Positions 60,516 through 64,000 of a stretch of DNA of 64,000 bases are shown here, piece by piece (within the stretch, counting starts at the first letter, position 1; each line of letters starts with the position of its first letter). This stretch comes from Clostridia bacterium (GTDB lineage Bacteria > Bacillota > Clostridia > Lachnospirales > Lachnospiraceae): the NCBI GenBank assembly GCA_003249225.1, contig QKJQ01000015.1, forward strand, positions 124,001-188,000. The letters are read 5' to 3'. Position numbers and translations under genes: made by a program. Under the pieces are notes generated by a model that saw only the letters and a list, made by a program, of their open reading frames with translations, did no database searches and was not told the origin of the DNA.

Positions 60516-61550
60516 TTATTCTTCGATTGCTATATAGGCTTTGATCAAGGCAAAGGTTGCCATAAGCCCTTTCATATGCGTGCGTTCTGTTCCGTGTGAA
60601 GCATGAACCCCCTGACCAATCAAGGCTCCCCGGATATCATTGCCACCTTTTAGCGCTGCCGATACATCCGAACCATAATGCGGGAAGATATCGACTGTAT
60701 ACGGTATGTTGTTATCCTTTGCAAGCGTAATCAGCTTTGTTGTCATATCATAGTCATAAGGTCCATGGCTGTCTTTCGCACAGATTGAAACTGAATATTC
60801 ATTGCCATTCAAGTCATCCCCGACGGATCCCATATCAACAGCAAGAAGTTCCGTCACATTCTCCGGAATAAAGCTTGCCCCATATCCCACTTCTTCGTAA
60901 TTGGTAATCATGATCTTCAACGTAGATTCCGGGGTCAGTTTTCTATCCGCTATCTCCTTTAAGAGAGTAAATAATACTGCGACCGAGGCCTTGTCATCCA
61001 AATGTCTTGAATTAATAAATCCACTTTCCGTCGCACGGTACATGGCATCAAAACTGATGTAGTCGCCGCTGTTAATGCCAAGAGCAAGAACCTCTTCCTT
61101 ACTTTTTACTTCTTCGTCCAGGCGAATCAGCATATTCTTTTCTGTCCGTTCAAGTGTTCTGGCATCATCATAGCTGTGTACTGCCGGGCTTTTCGTAAGA
61201 ATTGTTCCGGTAAAGACTTGATTTTCTCTGGTATGTATCTTACAGTAGGTACCCTCTACACTCTGAAGCGTGAATCCTCCTACACTGGAAAACAGCAGGT
61301 TACCGTTAGAATCTATGGAGCGGACCATAGCACCCAATGTATCTGCATGTGCCAGCAACCCGATTGCTTCATTATTCTTCCCTGGTACTGTGACGATTAG
61401 ACCGCCTTTTTTATTAAAGTTGCATTCAAACCCAAAGCCTTCTGCTTCTTTTTGCAGATATTCCATGATCTTTTTAGTAAAGCCGGAAGGGCTTGGTATG
61501 TTGACCAATGCTTCCAGTATTTTTAACAAATAATCCTTTTTGTTTTCCAT
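60516..61550 (-). CDS. M42 family metallopeptidase (glutamyl/general aminopeptidase)
   Basis: 344 residues. Binuclear metal site: GLLAHADTLGAMV (His, Asp), NSRHLDDKASVAVL (Asp), ITNYEEVGYGASF (Glu, Glu) and GTERTHMKG (His). PDZ-like apical domain between. Members (FrvX/YsdC) form dodecameric tetrahedra that trim peptides. ATG at 61550 has AAGGAG eleven bases upstream; the longer frame to 61670 is not supported. It is probably cotranscribed with the M20 gene in peptide degradation. Confidence 0.85.
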   Translation of the reverse strand: MENKKDYLLKILEALVNIPSPSGFTKKIMEYLQKEAEGFGFECNFNKKGGLIVTVPGKNNEAIGLLAHADTLGAMVRSIDSNGNLLFSSVGGFTLQSVEGTYCKIHTRENQVFTGTILTKSPAVHSYDDARTLERTEKNMLIRLDEEVKSKEEVLALGINSGDYISFDAMYRATESGFINSRHLDDKASVAVLFTLLKEIADRKLTPESTLKIMITNYEEVGYGASFIPENVTELLAVDMGSVGDDLNGNEYSVSICAKDSHGPYDYDMTTKLITLAKDNNIPYTVDIFPHYGSDVSAALKGGNDIRGALIGQGVHASHGTERTHMKGLMATFALIKAYIAIEE

Positions 61551-61913
61551 TGTATAAAAAATCTCCTTTGCTTTTCTGTCTATATGCATTTTACAGGCAT
61601 CTAAATCATCCTTAGCCATATTATGCAAAATATAAAAAACATTATACTCGTATTCTTTTGCAAAATCCATAGAGAGTTCTTGTTTATATCAGAACAAACT
61701 CCCGAATAAAACTCATATTATGCTGTTCATATTTTATTCACATATTACTCACGCTTAGTTCATGATTCCTACAACAGTTTTTATCATACTGTTTTATGAT
61801 AGGGTCATTAAATACACAAAGAACGCAATTTAATTATGCCTGAATCACAAAAAACAAGTATAGCCGCGTAATGCTTAAATAAAGCATACCGGCATACAAG
61901 TAAGGAGAATACT

Positions 61914-64000
61914 ATGCGTAAAAAGAAACAGATCTTTGGAATCGTAACTGCTGCACTTATTATGACAACGATGTTTACCTCTACCGTTGGCCTATCTGTT
62001 AAAGCAGCAACAGACAGCAGTGAAACGAGTTCAACAGCAGAAAATCTTACAGAGGGAAACTGGGTCTACAGCATTTCCGCCTCTGAGTCCAGTGGTGGAA
62101 TGGGTGGTGATGCCCCAGGCGGAGGTGGTTCCGGCACCGATATAGGTACACCACCTGATGGTACCAATATGCCTGATGGCAATGCAACTTCTGGCGATTC
62201 TGCTTCCGGAGAAGCTTCTGACAGCAGTACTTCTGCCGACAATAACACTTTGTCTGCGCCTACTGATATGCAGTCTCCCTCTGATACACAAAGCACAGAT
62301 GGTATGACCTTTCCAGGCGGAACCGGTTCAAGCGAAAGCACTGCCACCATACTTTGGGGTACCGGTGCTGAAAAAAGTGGTAACATTGTAATGATCCCGG
62401 CAGAAATCGGTGGGTACCAGGTAACTGTGCTTGGAAATGGTGCACAGAACATCTCATCCAATAACAAGAACTCCAATACTTTTGTTCTAATTCCTGAAGG
62501 TGTTACTACCTTAAGCAACCGCATGATCTATGATTATAACTCAACCATAGGCTGGAGCATTCCTTCCACGGTTACTTCCATCGTCGATGGTGCATTCCTA
62601 TCCTGTTCCGGTATTTTCTATGGGGAATCAGATTCCGCGGCAGAAACGTATGCAGCCTCTGATTCTACACGAACATTCACGACCTACGAAGACGATAAAA
62701 GCACTACTTTTACAGCAACAGTTGGCGAGAATGGTTATATGCAGCCAAACGGAACCTATTATCTTCCTTCTGCAATGCTTGATGGAGAACACTCTATCAC
62801 GTTTACAATCGTAGCAGATTATCAGTATAAAATTGCTGAGTTAATCATCGATGGAACCGTGATTGCAGAAGCATCCGGACAGAGCAGCTTCGATTATGAT
62901 TATACGTTTACAACCGAATCTTCTTCTGTTTCTGTAACCTTTGAAGAAGATTCTTCGGATACTAGAGATCCGGATGAAATTTCTGGTACCTATGTATACG
63001 ATGCTCCAAAGATCGATTCTGCTGCCGTTACAGATGCAATCGATCTGACGGATGAATCCCTGTATGAATATGAAGGCGTAAACACGGGTTCCACTGCCAA
63101 ATACTATAATTCTATGGGAATTTCAACCGGTGAATACTATTCTGCTGACGGAAAACTATATGAAATGGTGTATTCCTCACAGTCAAAAGATACACCCGAA
63201 TACTATTCAAAAGCAGAAGTTATTAATGGTCTGTACGAAACAGAAGGCTATGTATATGGCAAGGATTATGATTTGATACGTCTTTATAATTATTATGAAA
63301 ATGTATCTTCTGGTCCTTCCCAGGGCGAAGTCGCTTTATATTGTACATATCTTTATAAAGAAATAGAAGAATCAGAGGTTACCGGCAATACCATTGAGAA
63401 TGGGTCCACGAACACTGCTTCAATCTTTGCACAGGCTGGTTCAGACTTGACTATTTCTGATTTCACCACTTACTGTTATACAAGCAGTTCCGGTCCTTCT
63501 GAAGCCGGAAACTTTTATGGTCTTGGTTCCTCCATACTGATCGATGGTGGTGACTCTGTCTCAGCAGCAACAAAATTTATTAATACAACGACTGCAATTC
63601 TCAAATTGATCAATCCGCAGATTCTTGGAACTGTCAATTCTATTTATGCTGCAGCAAATGGCGTTGGTTATATTGAAGGGGGGAATATCTTCTCCTGTAC
63701 TTCGGGCGGACATGGCCCATATGTTTCTTGTGGTGGCCAGTTATTACTGAATACAGACAATACAAATCTTGTAACTGAAGATGGCTCCATAAACATTGAT
63801 ATCTCAAGCTTAACAGCAACTTCGCGACCTTCTAATAATCTGGGAACTATGGCACGTATTGATGACGATATGGAAGGTGTATTTGAAGAACACTCCGATG
63901 ATACGACCGTTATTATAACCGGTGATGAATCCGGAACAGCACTGGCAACCGATACCGGCGGCGGTGTGATCGTAGCAAATCAAGTACTGACAAAGACATA
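61914..64000 (+). CDS. large secreted cell-surface protein (5' part only)
   Basis: At least 695 residues; no stop before the edge. Signal peptide about 1-31 (KKKQIFGIVTAALIMTTMFT), cleaved near VKAATD. Then a Ser/Gly/Asp/Pro-rich region (about 50-140, SSGGMGGDAPGGGGSG), a BspA-type leucine-rich repeat segment (FVLIPEGVTTLSNRM, then IPSTVTSIVDGAF and GESDSAAETYAAS), and a beta-rich portion with many D-G and N-G turns. It looks like an adhesin or glycan-binding surface protein. No catalytic residues were identified. The anchor lies beyond the window. AAGGAG precedes the ATG. A 6-bp hairpin, ATGCTT-AAATA-AAGCAT, lies at about 61870. The 363 bases before it hold no other feature. Confidence 0.75.
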   Translation, partial: MRKKKQIFGIVTAALIMTTMFTSTVGLSVKAATDSSETSSTAENLTEGNWVYSISASESSGGMGGDAPGGGGSGTDIGTPPDGTNMPDGNATSGDSASGEASDSSTSADNNTLSAPTDMQSPSDTQSTDGMTFPGGTGSSESTATILWGTGAEKSGNIVMIPAEIGGYQVTVLGNGAQNISSNNKNSNTFVLIPEGVTTLSNRMIYDYNSTIGWSIPSTVTSIVDGAFLSCSGIFYGESDSAAETYAASDSTRTFTTYEDDKSTTFTATVGENGYMQPNGTYYLPSAMLDGEHSITFTIVADYQYKIAELIIDGTVIAEASGQSSFDYDYTFTTESSSVSVTFEEDSSDTRDPDEISGTYVYDAPKIDSAAVTDAIDLTDESLYEYEGVNTGSTAKYYNSMGISTGEYYSADGKLYEMVYSSQSKDTPEYYSKAEVINGLYETEGYVYGKDYDLIRLYNYYENVSSGPSQGEVALYCTYLYKEIEESEVTGNTIENGSTNTASIFAQAGSDLTISDFTTYCYTSSSGPSEAGNFYGLGSSILIDGGDSVSAATKFINTTTAILKLINPQILGTVNSIYAAANGVGYIEGGNIFSCTSGGHGPYVSCGGQLLLNTDNTNLVTEDGSINIDISSLTATSRPSNNLGTMARIDDDMEGVFEEHSDDTTVIITGDESGTALATDTGGGVIVANQVLTKT

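Noticed and set aside
60351..60599. Frame translating as AVL repeats
   Set aside because: A by-product of the 9-bp repeat, opposite to the flanking genes and with no ribosome site.
1..64000. tRNA or rRNA genes
   Set aside because: No cloverleaf or conserved GTTCGA-type arm was seen on either strand by eye; a tRNA scan would be needed to exclude this fully.

Overview
The window looks like chromosome from a motile, strictly anaerobic member of the Clostridia, most likely Lachnospiraceae. The reasons are an Rnf ferredoxin:NAD+ oxidoreductase operon, an Mbl plus flagellar rod gene cluster in the Bacillus/Clostridium order, a tRNA-Trp T-box ahead of a complete trp operon, lplABC/yesMN-type oligosaccharide transport genes, strong AGGAGG-type ribosome sites, moderate GC content and no outer-membrane genes. 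The species assignment is inference.

Layout. 1-4.4 kb (minus): 5' part of recD2, then mbl, flgF-like, flgG-like and a rod-binding gene. 4.8-12.1 kb: degV, a CBS-pair protein, two GNATs, L-arabinose isomerase, a histidyl-tRNA synthetase and a lipid kinase. 12.1-20.9 kb: a nuclease-helicase of the Rad3/XPD type, DUF1292, a UvrD-like helicase, gltX, a nitroreductase, a YheO/DauR-like regulator and a CsoR-family regulator. 21-36.5 kb (all minus): a glycan-utilisation locus with GH31 alpha-xylosidase, a solute-binding lipoprotein with two permeases, a second solute-binding lipoprotein, an AraC-type response regulator, a YesM-type kinase and a GH95 enzyme. 36.6-42.7 kb: a zinc-ribbon membrane protein, then rnfCDGEAB. 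43-51.9 kb: trpEGDCF-aroF-trpBA behind a T-box. 52-64 kb: small membrane proteins, an XRE regulator, flavodoxin, purine nucleoside phosphorylase, a GNAT, a complete-looking IS30-family element, a membrane-anchored protein of unknown function, two metallopeptidases (M20, M42) and the 5' part of a large secreted protein.

How the parts work together. The sensor kinase and response regulator probably sense plant oligosaccharides and control the binding proteins, permeases, GH31 and GH95. Removal of xylose and fucose or galactose suggests fucosylated xyloglucan or similar hemicellulose, with araA handling arabinose elsewhere. CGTAAA boxes recur in front of araA, GH31, the ABC operon and GH95, so they may share an activator. 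Rnf couples ferredoxin oxidation to ion pumping. The trp operon is controlled by uncharged tRNA-Trp and carries its own DAHP synthase.

The main surprises lie between genes. (1) At least six intergenic spacers contain local degenerate tandem repeats, each with its own period (9, 15, 18, 20, 28, 34 or 39 bp). (2) Two possible small-protein genes (21.33-21.49 kb and 43.02-43.15 kb) sit between recognisable promoters and terminators. (3) A short promoter-to-terminator unit precedes the CsoR-family gene. (4) A consensus-perfect CcpA cre box follows trpA. (5) Several genes have stop codons inside their own terminator hairpins.
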